Of a stretch of DNA of 64,000 nucleotides, positions 36,317 to 48,292 are shown piece by piece. Within the stretch, counting starts at the first letter, position 1. Each line of letters opens with the position of its first letter. The notes beneath the pieces were generated by a model. That model searched no databases, was not told the origin of the DNA, and saw nothing but the letters and a program-made list of their open reading frames with translations. A program made the translations under genes and the position numbers. The stretch comes from Channa striata (Eukaryota > Chordata > Actinopteri > Anabantiformes > Channidae): positions 17,308,040-17,372,039 of the forward strand of contig CM065170.1 in the NCBI GenBank assembly GCA_033026295.1, written 5' to 3'.

Positions 36317-36817
36317 GTATACGGTAACATTACACCAAATTACCAGCAAATAAAATATTTTAGTTCAATAATTTAGCTGTGTCATAAGCCCGTTTCTTCA
36401 TTTTAGCATTACGTTTGTAGATGTAGCTAACTTTAGCCGTTAGCTGCTGCTCTCCGAAGCGTATGTAACATAATGGAATTTGTTCTAACATGCTAACATG
36501 TCATTTTACAAACAGTATTCGTAGAAGACCAAGGTAGCGTCGGAGGCGTTTTATCAATTTTAAGGAAGTTTTACGAACTAGTAGTTTGCCCTGAAGTGAG
36601 TTAACACTAGCTAGCTAGTCGGAGCGCCCGTATCGGTAACTGACGTCAGCTACCACATTAACTAGCTGATGCTGCTTACCTCATACACATCTAACGATCT
36701 GTTTTTCGGGAGGACATTATTTCCATTACACGTGTCAGCATCAGGAATTTTCCTCACTCATTAACTGCCTGTCGTACTTTAAACCTTTCTAATCTTAGGT
36801 GTGTCCTCACCTACAGG

Positions 36818-39800
36818 ATGGCACATTGGTTTCACAGAAATCCACTGAAGGCAACGGCGCCTGTATCCTTTAATTTTTATGGAGTAGCAGGGAGTCCCGC
36901 TGCTAATAAGATATGCAAGTAGGTCTTTCTCTGCTTCATTCTCATGTACAGAACGATCCATTGTTTTGTCCAGTCTTCTAACCCTATCATAATATGATGT
37001 AATGACCAACGATGACACGTTACTGTCATCCATTTGTTTTGTACGAAATGGCGATGTGTTTTTAGCATCAGCTGATGGCAGTTTTTTTACGCTATTAGCG
37101 ACCTAAGGACAACCAGGGCACGGCTCCTGGAGATGTTCACTGATGTCACCTGCAACCCTGAGATCATGAAAAATGCCACAGATGCATACTTCTCCCTTCT
37201 ACAAGGTATACTTGTACTCCAGCAAATCAGTCTGTTGTAGTATTGGAGAAATCCCAAATTTCCTGTAAAGATAGCAAATGGATCAGATGGATTGAAGACT
37301 AGATCAGAAATTATGTTTGTGACAGCTGATGGCACTATGTAATCTTCATTTTAAACATTTCACTCAGTACAAACAAAATAATGTTCTCATAAAGTTGTAT
37401 CACAAGTCATTTTACCTTTTGCTTTTTGATGTTGCAGAGATTTCTTTATGTATTTTTCCCTTGATAAACTGCTTGTATTTTTAAATAAAACATGATATTT
37501 ACGATACAATAGGCTTTATCCTACCCTTGGATGGAACTACACAGGAAAACAAGATGCGGTTCATCCAGAACTTCAAGTGGACTGACACTTTACAGGGAAA
37601 CGTACCAAGGTAGAAAAATAAGAATGCACACTTCTTTCACATAGAACTAAGAGCTAGTTTGCATTGCAGTATTAAATTCAGTTTAAATAGAATAGCAACT
37701 AGAAAGTAAATACATTTTTTAATAAGGATTTCTGGGCAGATTTGATCAGTTTGACTTATTAAAGGTATGGGCTGCATAATTTTGTAAATGTTTGTATCTC
37801 TTTGCAATAGACCATTTCATAGGATATAATCTAGTAAAAGTCTTCACATTAGTGACTAATGTCAGTTAATTTGTAGTGTATTCATCATTCCCTTAAAATG
37901 CTGCCGCTGTGGCTTGAAAGACATATGGGGGGGCTAAAATATAAGAAAATCTTTTACCTGTTATTGCGGAAATAATCATATACATTTAAGAAACAACACC
38001 AGAAACTATGTAAAATTAAAATGAAATCTTTACCTTATGCACTGTTTTGTGCTGTTCAAACTTTCAGCATTGACAATGTTAGCTCCTTTATACAAAAGCT
38101 TTGTTCTTTTTTAGTTTCACAATTACACAATATATATTCAGATGATATGAAATGGCCTGTAAAGCACTTCATAAATGATGGATTTAACTCTTTGATGTAC
38201 AGTCTCACCAGCATGATAATTCTACTGTAATCCCTGCAACATAATTCTGCAATAAAACATTCTCGTTTATATTCAATAATAATTTTTATTGGAACATTTT
38301 TAAAAATACACATAAAAAGGCATAACTTACAAGTTACATTTAGAAAGCAATATTTTTTAAAACTAGGCAAATATTACCAGCTGTGGAATTAAACAATGTA
38401 CTAGGCCTAAATATATAGTTTTTACAGTTTATAGGTAGTAAATAGCCGTAAAATCTCTGTGAAGCGAACTGAAACTATAAAGCAACAACAGCTTGACAAA
38501 CTGAACTATTCAAACAACTCTATGCAAAATGAGTCACGGTGCAAATACTCTTCGGGTTACTGTACTGTTACATTTTTTCATGAATACAGATGCACTGTGT
38601 GTGTCAGTAGCAGTATACTGCTGTTTAAAAAGGCAAAAATAAAAGCGAAACACTGCCAGGTGTTTTTCTCTTCCCTCTCGAACAAACGTCTCATCTCTTT
38701 GTCTCTCAAAAGCTAAACTCCAAAGCAAGTTTCAGGCCCCGAGCTTAAAAATAATTAGGTCCAAATTTATTCTTGATCATCGCGATACAGTAGTTTATTT
38801 TAACCCATAGGGAATAAGTTGCAAAACATCAAGTATATTCAAGTCGTTTCCCCCTAGTTAAAACAGATGTTCAGACAACAAATTGACTCATCAGAGCTTC
38901 TTCAAGTAAATCAACTTTCTTGTGGCATGTTGTGAGGATTCCCCTGTCTTTTAGACGTTAAGATGGATGCTGTTGATTTTCTGTCACGGCAGGCACCCTT
39001 TACAGACCTTATGTCTAAAGGATATAATTTTTATTTACTGTCTGACTAAGCTGTGAGATCGTGCCTTCACGTATTTCTGCTTAAAAAATACTAAACATAT
39101 CTGCCCACTGCAATTAGGAAAACATCTTTTTTACAAGTTTCATTATTTTTATTTAGTAATAATTCCTGTAATTCAAACACCTGTGCAGATGCACCTGACA
39201 ATAATTCAGAGTGCATCAGTCTGTAAAAAAATATATTTTTTTCTCTCCTCTCAGTGCCCAGCAGGATGCAATCTTTGAACTGGTTTCTATGGCCTTCAAT
39301 GTAGCCATCTGGTACACCAAGTTTGCCTCAAGGCTAGCAGGAAAAGAAAAGTATGTGATTTTGGTCTATATTGTTGCTAAATCTGAGGGTATATGTATGT
39401 TTTGTGTGCAGTATTTTGTTACTTGAACATTTCTTTATTACTATATTATGCATTTGTTATCATTATGTTTCTCTTCTTAATAGCATAACAGAGGCTGAAG
39501 CTAAAGATGTTCACCGGAGCTTGAAGGTTGCTGCAGGAATATTCAAAAACCTCAAGGTAAAGCCCATCTACAAGCTCATTTTCTCCATAAATCCTCCTTA
39601 GTAATGTCTGGAAATTCAAGGAAGACACAGTTGACACTGTTCACGCTAACTAAAGTACAGTATCTTGAATTCACCTCTTGTGACGCCCCTCTCGTTTCTT
39701 ACAGGAGGTCCACAACCCTCGCCTCATCACCCCGGCTGAAAAAGGCAGAGACCTCGAGCCCAGAGTGATTGATGCCTACATCATCCAGTGCCAAGCAGAA

Positions 39801-42800
39801 GCACAAGAAGGTAGAGGATCTACCGTTTCAAGCTTAATAACTGGACTAATAAAACTCCAGAAATGTAGCTTCATATATTGTATTTACAGTAGTTCTAATG
39901 GAGCAGCACAGAGATGCGGTTGTTAGTATTGTTGCCTCATACGTAGAAGGTGCCCAGTTCAAAAGCACTTGCCGCTGCCTCCTATGTGTGTTGTGCCTGT
40001 GCTGAGTACTGTGGTTTCCTCCTGCATGTTAGGTTATTTGGTGACTGTAGGTGTGTATAGAAGCATAAATGTGGTCTGTCTGTGTGTTTCTCTGTGTTGG
40101 TCTGAGATAGACACCGTACCCTTTGGACAGGGACCCTGATCATAATAATAGATGGATTTTAGTTCTTTACAATCTCATCTCATTTTTACAGTGACGATTG
40201 CCAGAGCAATTGAACTGAAGCACAATGCCACACTCGTCGCAGCCCTGGCATTTGAAACAGCCAATTTCTACCAAAAAGCTGGTCAGTGTTTTTGCACTTC
40301 TGGTGTTACAGTAGCCATGAGATTATTTTACCAAAGGCTAATATCAGTTCATAACATGCTATTAAAAGTCAATATTCCTGTCTACAGATCACACACTCAA
40401 CACCCTGGAGCCAGAGTGCAGCAGCAAGTGGAGGAAGTATCTACAGCTGAAGCAGCACTTTTACATGGCTTACGTGAGTTCATGCATTCCCTAATGCAGT
40501 TCATAGATTTTCATTGCAGATTGCAAAACCAAATTATGTAACTTATTTTAAGGGGCTTCACTGGACATATGCAGTGAACAAAATCTAGAAGGGGAGATGA
40601 CAAGCCAGGTTTTCCTTTATTTCATATGCATACACAATCCTATAATTTTAACTCTGTTTGCAGGCATACTGCTATAACGGGCAGACGCTACTTGCAAGTG
40701 ACAAGTGTGGAGAGGCGATACGATCTCTACAGGAAGCTGAAAAGTGTACGTATGTTACTAAAAAGCCGCCACACACTACAGCCAATATTTCAACCGAGTT
40801 GTTGATCGCTGTTTCTGCTGTGTGTTTATGGATCTACAGTAGTACCTTCACACATATTCAGGTGACCATGCCGTGGGCATTGATGCAGCTCGACGCGATT
40901 ACAGATGTTGGTCGTTGTATTTTATACTGATAACATGTTGGATGGTCTTGTTCCATCTTTGGTCCTGAGAAATTGATGTCTTCTTTCTGCCCCTAAAAAT
41001 AACTAAAACTGGGACTCGTCTGAGCACATTGACTGTGTCTGGATGCAGTGATGGATTGTTGAATCTTGCTTTTTAAACTGGTTGATCATTATCTTACAAA
41101 CATCGGCACATATTCAAGACCACAACCAATTTTTACTTGCAGACTGATCTTCTTTTAAATCAGATTCTGTTCAACTGTTACCAGTTTCCCTGCTCATTTT
41201 GGAACAATCAAGAACATATTTCAAACAATATTTTTTCATCTTTTTAGTCTTATTCTGCCTCTGTCCCAACTTCTTTGGAGTGCGTTTCAGATATGTTTAT
41301 GTTTACAAGACAGAATTAAAGTAAAAATAGTGAAAATATAATTTTTTGAAGGGAATAAACAAATTTTTGTCTTTATTGCATTTTAGAAAGTCCAAACTTG
41401 CCTGAAAACGGGGTTAGTAGATAGCTATATTGTAGAGTTACTTCAGTCGCTGTAGTTGAAGCATGACGAATTACTTGCACATGTTGTGTTGCAGATGTTT
41501 CCTGCATCTTTCTTTCCTTTGTGTTCTACACTATTTAGGGCACATCTCATCTTGTAATCAAGAGGTGTGGTTTGTTGCTCACTTCCTCTGCCATAACAGT
41601 TTCTTTCGACTGTTTAGGTTACTCCCGTGCCGAGGCGCTGTGTAAAGAGTATCGTCAGACCAAGGGCCCAGGCACCACGGCCAAACCTTCAGAGCAGCTG
41701 TTCTTTCTCAAACTGGGCAGTGTCATTAAAAACACTCTGGAGAAATGCCAGAGAGAAAATGGCTTCATGTGAGTTATCCATGACACAAATACATAAACGT
41801 ACTGGAAACATCAATAGTCTCAGATATCAGTCCATTAGGTATCTAGTTCCTACAGTGTGGTGTGGTTGATCTCATTCTTAAGTTATTTTTCATGAATATG
41901 CTCTGCCTCTGGTTGCTGGTTTCGGGGAGGGCAGTCTGTGGTAGCCTATGTAAAATCAAATATCCAATAAGACACAGGCGCAATTTAAAAAGCAAATAAA
42001 ATAAAAAAACTTGTGAAATTAACCAGACCAGTAACTTGGTAGTCCTGAAGTTAAAACTGACACATAGTTTACTTTCAGGAGTTTTTGCACTTTAAGCCAT
42101 AGGATTTTTTGTAAATGTGGCCTCGTCTCCTAAGCTCCACTCTGATAGTAACTTGTAAAAGGAATCCCACTCTAGACTGCCTCTAATTTCAGACCGTTTG
42201 AAATGCAGCTGTTACTGACTGAAGAATAATAGGGAATATAAACACTGCAATGAGCCTAACTCTAATAAAGTGGATTTGGAGAAAAAAACAAAGGTATATT
42301 TAGCTTTATCAAAAATGCTGGACAAGTATTTTAGCATTTCGTCAAATGCATCATTTGTGTGAATATGCGACTTTCATGTACCTGTACCTGCCATCCCACG
42401 AAATAACCTGCCTTTGGCGAGTCGCAAATTTCCAACTCAGTCCTCTGGTTACACAACTAGTAGCATTTTTAAGCTCGTAACTTTCCTGTTTCCACTGAGT
42501 GTATCTGATAATTTTTGTGGAGAACTGATCATTTTGCTGCCAGAAACATTTCGGTTTAGCAAAAGTGCCACAACCATGATGAATATGAGCACTGAAAAGT
42601 CTGCACACCACTGAATGTACAGAAAAACAAGATCACTTTTTCAGTTGGTTATACAGTCTTTACTTTTCTTTAACTTGAAATATTTTGATTTAAAAAAAAA
42701 AAAATCTAGGTGCCACCCTGTGATACAGGTGGCAGAGACTGACACTTTCTTGACATATTTCCTCAGATACTTCCATAAGGTTCCAGCTGAAGCACCGCAG

Positions 42801-43138
42801 CTAGAGTTGAAGGCGAACTACGGCCTGGCTGAACCCGTCCCCTTCGAGCTGCCCCCTCTCAGTGAGCAGTGCACGGCTGAAGTCTACGCCACCTTTGACC
42901 TCACCAAGGGGGTCAAGAATGACAAGGTACTGCAGCTCACTTTTTTTAATCATGACGTGGATCACTGCATACGCAAACACAAAAACTCAACCAGAAGAAA
43001 TCAGTTTTTGAGCAGTAATTTGCATAAGCTGTGTTCCTCTGGTTTAAATTTTAGGCCAAACCCAAGGAGGAGGAGGTGAAACCAGTGAAGGAGCCAGATC
43101 TGAAACCTCAGAAGGACACAGGCTGCATCATCTCCTAA
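36818..43138 (+). CDS. brox: BROX, BRO1 domain- and CAAX motif-containing protein (12 coding exons)
   Basis: The coding exons read by hand are 36818-36918, 37099-37205, 37513-37609, 39255-39350, 39484-39556, 39705-39810, 40192-40281, 40388-40473, 40664-40745, 41618-41768, 42767-42926 and 43055-43138. All have AG/GT borders and matching phases, giving 410 residues against 411 in human. The protein starts [20 protein letters not shown] and carries one BRO1 domain over almost its whole length ([67 protein letters not shown]). It ends in KDTGCIIS, a CAAX box predicted to be farnesylated. The family binds ESCRT-III CHMP4 proteins, and BROX acts on membranes including the nuclear envelope. There is no V domain or proline-rich tail, unlike ALIX. 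No frame break is seen. Confidence 0.96.
39898..40150 (+). repeat. Dispersed fish repeat inside a BROX intron
   Basis: Eroded copy in the intron between the exons ending 39810 and starting 40192. It contains gttgttagtattgttgcctc, ggtttcctcctgcatgttag and gttatttggtgactgtaggtg, in the order of a short repeat common in teleosts, and is related to the minus-strand copy at 35785-35985. Confidence 0.6.
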
Positions 43139-46100
43139 ACTGTCCACAGATTAAACTTTCAGTCTCATGCTGCAGTACCGTTATAATGCTGGCATCCATA
43201 CTTCTTTCCATGAACACCTCCACAGGAAATATACACGCAGGATTTTTTGTAATATTATTCCATGGTGTTTTCCATTGCTGAAATGTGTATTGTATTTGGG
43301 CATGACACCCATTATCACATTTAGTCCAGAGCCAGTACAACAACATAGTTTGCATCAAAATCCAACGTAAACAGTTTGCTTACAAAGCAAACCTGAAACA
43401 GTCTTAAAAATGGAAAGTTATGATTTTTAATTTTATATCAGCAAAACAGAATAAAAATTTGGTTCTGATCATAAATAAGCCTTATAGGTAAATTAATGCT
43501 GTCAATGGTGCCTTTGGCTGCAAAGTAAACCTGTTCACTGTGTCACATGTCTGTTTTAACCATTTTGGCACTGACCTGGCCTGATGATAGATGAATGAAG
43601 TAATGGAAATTTGACCTATTAAACAGAGTAACTGCCTCAGTTTATGAAATGGAAAAAAAATATTTTTATATTGAATATATCTAAATTTGAAATGTTGCAT
43701 TCCCACAGTCAGCCTGTAAACTGATATTCATTTCAGGTTTTTTCCTTCCTTAAAAGACATGTCACCTACTTACCATTAATGATACAATAAATCAACAGTA
43801 GACAGACTGACTGCATGAACTATTGCTGGCACGGCACATTTTGATGTGTTTTAGCTGTAGCAGTTTACCATTAATATTTAATTTAGATCACGTGTAATGT
43901 AGTGTACCGTCGTGTAGTTCTTTTTGTACAGACAAAACATTGCTTTCAGCTGTTTTCTATTCTGACTTTCCCTTTAGGAACATTTTGTTACTTAAAGATT
44001 GAATCATTTTCGATTATGATGGTGTCCAGGGTGGGCATATTATCACACGTAGTTGTTAATTTATTTCTGATTTTATGTAATGTTATTTTAGCTGACAACT
44101 TAAACATAAATCACTTAGGAAAATAACAAAGTGACTCATCAAAACTCTCCCACTTTATAGTCATGTCAAATGAAAGCTGATTTCCTTATGAAAAGACACA
44201 TGTACCTTCTTACTATCATTTCTTTATAGCACACATTTGCACTTTAAAATTCACTAAAATTCATCTGATGTGTCTCTTTGTGGGCTGCTGTGGTTTTAAC
44301 GGATGTTGTTTTTTTTTTCTTTTTAAATGAAGCGGCAAATTTAATTGAGGAGCATAAATCTGACCAGTGCTAGCTATTTATTCTCTCCGAGACATTTTAT
44401 TAAAATGTCTGTCAGATCATCATTACAGTGTACACTCATATATCTCATTATTCTTACTCTAATGGTGTCCTTCATGTAATATGTATATCAAACGGTATTA
44501 AATCATTCATAACACGCCATTTATCCATGTGTTGAGTTTGTATAAAACAGTTTTTTTAAAGCCAGATTATTTTAACAAACATTCGTTATTATTTTACTAT
44601 CCTGGGTAATATATATATCCTGTGGAACTAGATTTCTAATGTCTTTTGTGGCTCCAGAGGACTTAAGCCTGTTACTAACTGGGAGTATCAAGCTGGAAAA
44701 ACCTGTCACATGTAAATTTTAGAACAGCATGATGGCTGAATGGTAAGTGTTCTTGGTTTCACATGTTTTCAGCCTGGTTTCTGCTTAAGCTAAAGCTATT
44801 TAATGTGAGGATGTGACCCCTCTCCCCCCCTAATAATCTTACTGTGGTATCATTAAATAACCAATATAGATTCAAATTAAAACGTACCTACAATATAGGA
44901 AAACATTATGCTCAACTGAAAACAAAAGAATTAGGATAAGTTCAGTGTGGATTCAACTGAAATTCCTGTCAGAAAAAGCAACATCAAGATGAAGCATAAG
45001 ATTTATTATTCAGTTTGTAGATTGAAGCAATTTAAAAAAACAGACCCTAACCTTGTTTATCCCAGATCACCACCCACAATTTATATTTTCAACTCCGAAC
45101 AATTTCTCTCCCTACTTGATGTATTGCATTATGGGAGAATTGTCATTTTTGCATAAACTTAATTTTTTCACATGCTCAGACTTAGTGCTTTATTTAGTAT
45201 GGATTGTCAGTGGCCACAGAAGACAAGAAAGGTCTAAAGAAAAGATGCTGTTGAATAGAAATCCAGAAATATGATTCCTAATTCATGATCCGCTTTCTGA
45301 GACAGTCAGGCTGCACCACTTCGCTTTTATTAAATGAGTTATAACATCTGGTTAAGGTTACATAGCACCATATATGTCAGGCTGAATTCAAAGGAAACTT
45401 ACAGAAAGTGCCCTTATTTAAATATTTCACATAATTATTGTGTGAACAAGCAACAAAGAAATAATCCAACCCCATGTCATGCAGAGCCGTGATGCAATGT
45501 AAAATGGTAATGAAAGAATGCAATCTGCAAAACCCTCTCCTCTTTAGCACGTAACATCCATGTTTTCCAAAACCATTTTTCAATTGTCTGCCCACTTCAC
45601 CTCAGTCCATTTTTAAATGACCATTGGCTCTGAGAAGGTGGGGCTTTTTTATTAGTTGTGAGGTGTTCCAGACTTTTTTGAAACATCTTGCTAGCATCTG
45701 ATTAAATAACATCTTAGTTGTACCATTTGATATTTTATCTTGTACTATTTACAATCTAAAAAAAATACTTTGCGGATTATTGCATTCTCATTGTAACAAG
45801 TTTTATTTAAAATAAACAGGCATTATTTTAAACAACAACGTTGAAATGACTGAGTTGGGATTACACACGCAACATGTCCAGCCCCTTTAGACAAAAAATG
45901 AAAGTGATTGCACTAGAGTGGCAGCTCCCGAACTCCTTGTTTGCTTTCCTGTGACGTATGCGCTGCCGTATTTGGTGCCTCAGGCTTCAAAACCGACCCT
46001 GTATCGAATAATTGTTTTTCCTCCACATACTGTAGCAGAGATAAATGCTCAGTACACCTGTGACATGAAAGAAAGACACGGCCCTGTTGCATCGGAGCAC

Positions 46101-46345
46101 TAAAGAAAGACCTGCAGTACCTGAACAGTCACCAGGAAGTAAGTGCTGTGATAATAATGGAAGACAAACAAACCAGTTAGCTCAGGCTGTGCCCCATAAC
46201 ACAAAGGTGCAGCTGTTTGTGACTAGTCAAACGTTCACTTTCGAGCTAGATGTAAGGTTAAAAAAACCTGTGAAAATTACTGTAGTGTCATTTATGTGTG
46301 TCCGATGGTCCAAAATTATCCACTCCAGTTTGTTTCCTTGACAAA
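43139..46345. other. BROX 3'UTR and spacer
   Basis: The 3' untranslated region begins at 43139. AATAAA at 43450-43455 is a reasonable poly(A) signal. The remainder to about 46,340 is AT-rich with no supported coding exon. A strong donor-like gtaagt at 46139 could end a non-coding first exon of FAM177B, joined to the acceptor at 46571-46572; this is inference. Confidence 0.5.
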
Positions 46346-46440
46346 GTTAGAAGGCACCATCTTAGATGATGTCATTACTGATATACATGCATTAGTTGTT
46401 AGTTTACCTAATATACTAAGACGTAACATGACTGCAGAAA
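46346..46440 (+). repeat. Unrecognised dispersed repeat, copy B
   Basis: Plus-strand counterpart of the segment at 24150-24270. Both copies share catgactgcaga and related wording, and the shared frame gives DVITDIHALVVSLPNILRRN here. It lies just upstream of the first FAM177B coding exon, but the open frame has no splice connection to that gene. Family unknown. Confidence 0.6.
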
Positions 46441-46593
46441 AATACAAAGTAGGGAACAAACACTCAGAAGCTATCACTGGCTCGTTTAATGACACCATGC
46501 TGGATGTGCTGTAGATTACAAGCATGTTACCTGATAGTGTGTCAGAGAATCCACATAATAGTTTGCTTACAGACCGCCTAAATCCGCCAGGTA

Positions 46594-47392
46594 ATGGACA
46601 TCCAGGAAACAACATTTGGAAGCCCTGCCCCATCAAAAGAGAAGAAGATCATCCACTTCTCCAGCGGTGAAACTCTGGAGCTGGACAGTGAGGATGAAGA
46701 GGAGCAGCCATCATGCAGACCCCCCTTCACAGAACCAACAGAGAGGGTGAAAAAGAGTTTTTAGTAGAAACCGCATATTTGGTGCAAAGTAACACTGAAG
46801 TCATAACTGTCTCTCTTTTTTCAGACTGGTTTCTCATTCAAGAATCTGGCCCTTCTAATTGGGAGGTTTTCACTGATGAGTATGGAATGTGACAAATACA
46901 TTCAAACCTTACTGAATAATCAGTGCTACTAAGTTTACCCTATTTAAGAAAGTTACATATGTTTCTTTGTCTTGTTTCCAAAATTAGCTTGTGATTTTCT
47001 TGGAGAGAGACTAGCTGGTGCACTTGGACTGAATGCAGCCAAATACCAGTACGCCATAGATCAGTATCACCATGACAACAAGGTAGTGTTGAAGAAGCTG
47101 CAGGAACAATTCACTCATAAATGAGTGATTCGTCCCTTGTAGTTCACTCTGTGCTTTTTTTTGGTCTTACTCACAGAAAACGAGCAGTCAAGCAACAAAT
47201 GCCATCGGTGAGACACAGGCAGAGACAATCCACATCTCTCACGGACAGGACAGGAATCAATACGGAGCAACACAAGCTGGGGAAGGTCCCGCTAATCTTC
47301 AGGACAGCTGTGATGAGAGACGTAGAAAAGAATACAGGAACGAAGGACACCACAACAGAGGCTATGAAGAAGATGAGGGCGGCTTTAAGTGA
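46594..47392 (+). CDS. fam177b: FAM177 family protein (FAM177B-type), four coding exons
   Basis: The exons 46594-46746, 46825-46879, 46988-47082 and 47177-47392 join in phase to 172 residues. The start MDIQETTFGSPAPSKEKK precedes the family hallmark KKIIHFSSGETLELDSEDEE, an HF.SG motif followed by an acidic stretch. The conserved helical segment follows (LALLIGRFSLMTCDFLGERL, then AKYQYAIDQYHH). The C-terminal exon is low-complexity, hydrophilic and rich in Q, E and R, ending GYEEDEGGFK, with no recognised domain. FAM177 proteins are small and, in human, FAM177A1 is reported at the Golgi; the molecular role here is unknown. Position directly after BROX matches human 1q41, favouring FAM177B over FAM177A. 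AATAAA at 47502-47507 with a GT-rich follow-up is a likely poly(A) signal. Confidence 0.9.
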
Positions 47393-47625
47393 ACTTAAAG
47401 GCCCCTTAAGGAAGAAAACCCTTAGGTTAAACAATGAATTCTACTTGAGACGTATTGTGATGTCGTTTATTGTGCGGTAATGCTGCAACAGGCGAGTGAA
47501 AAATAAAAGTGAAAGAGCTCAGTGTGTGTGGCTAATGTTGTACAAAATGACAAGCAGAATATGCATAAATGGACACAGACTAATTCACAAACACAGATAC
47601 AGCTGAACGTTAATTAAGCAAGTAC

Positions 47626-47631
47626 AAAAAA
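47626..47631 (-). terminator. Pol III terminator of the tRNA-Ser gene
   Basis: Six T residues on the minus strand, three bases beyond the 3' end of the tRNA, make a normal RNA polymerase III stop signal and support an active gene. Confidence 0.85.
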
Positions 47632-47634
47632 CGA

Positions 47635-47716
47635 CGACGAGGATGGGATTCGAACCCACGCGTGCAGAGCACAATGGATTAGCAGTCCATCGCCTTAACC
47701 ACTCGGCCACCTCGTC
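47635..47716 (-). tRNA. tRNA-Ser (anticodon GCT)
   Basis: On the minus strand the 82-base sequence begins GACGAGGTGGCCGAGTGG, with an A-box in the D-arm. The anticodon loop is CTGCTAA (anticodon GCT), followed by a long variable arm typical of serine tRNAs and the B-box GGTTCGAATCC. The 7-bp acceptor stem GACGAGG/CCTCGTC pairs perfectly and the discriminator base is G. No intron is present. The gene lies about 240 bp past the FAM177B stop and opposite to it, and looks intact. Confidence 0.96.
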
Positions 47717-48039
47717 GATGTGTGTTGTTTGAAAAATTAGCAGTAAAATAAACATCATATCCATAACTACCGTCCAAACACATACATACAAGTCACACTA
47801 TCTTATATTGATTTATTAATTCACCCGAGAACTGCAGGAACGTTACCTAACGTTAGCTAAGCTGCTAACATGAGCTAACGTTAGCTGAGTTTTGTTCTCT
47901 AAACGCTTGGAAGCGGTTTCGTTATGGCTTAACTTACTTCGACGCGTCCCGTTTCGTTACGCTCTGCAAAGAGTCTTTCTACAAATACAACTTTATTTCT
48001 TTCTATAAATGACCCGGTGCCGTTTTACACCCGGACACA

Positions 48040-48292
48040 CACGGTCAATTAAGCCGAAGCGACGCGGCCACGCGCGCCACAACAAACGACCACGCGCGCG
48101 TGTCCTAGACCACGATGAGACGCTCGGACAAACAGGCGGGTTCCGTCCGCCGGTAATAAGGCGGCGTCAAAGTCCTTCGCTCAGTCTTTATGGCCGGTAT
48201 AAACTTCACCGGGTGTCAAAGCTCATTCCCTGTCGTCACGGTGATTATTTAAAGCCAGGCAGCGGCGTGTGCCTCCCACAGTCAGTCCAGGG
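48040..48292 (+). promoter_or_regulatory. Promoter region of meprin gene 1
   Basis: A GC- and CpG-rich block (about 48050-48175) precedes a TATA-like tatttaaa at 48245-48252, about 40 bases upstream of the meprin ATG at 48293. The leader would be short. The TATA-like motif suits a tissue-restricted gene. Confidence 0.45.

Noticed and set aside
46087..46514. Open frames upstream of FAM177B as additional N-terminal coding exons
   Set aside because: They overlap a dispersed repeat and do not join in frame to the exon starting at 46573, which has a stop just before the ATG at 46594.
47171..47434. 87-codon minus-strand frame opposite the last FAM177B exon
   Set aside because: Antisense shadow of a supported exon.
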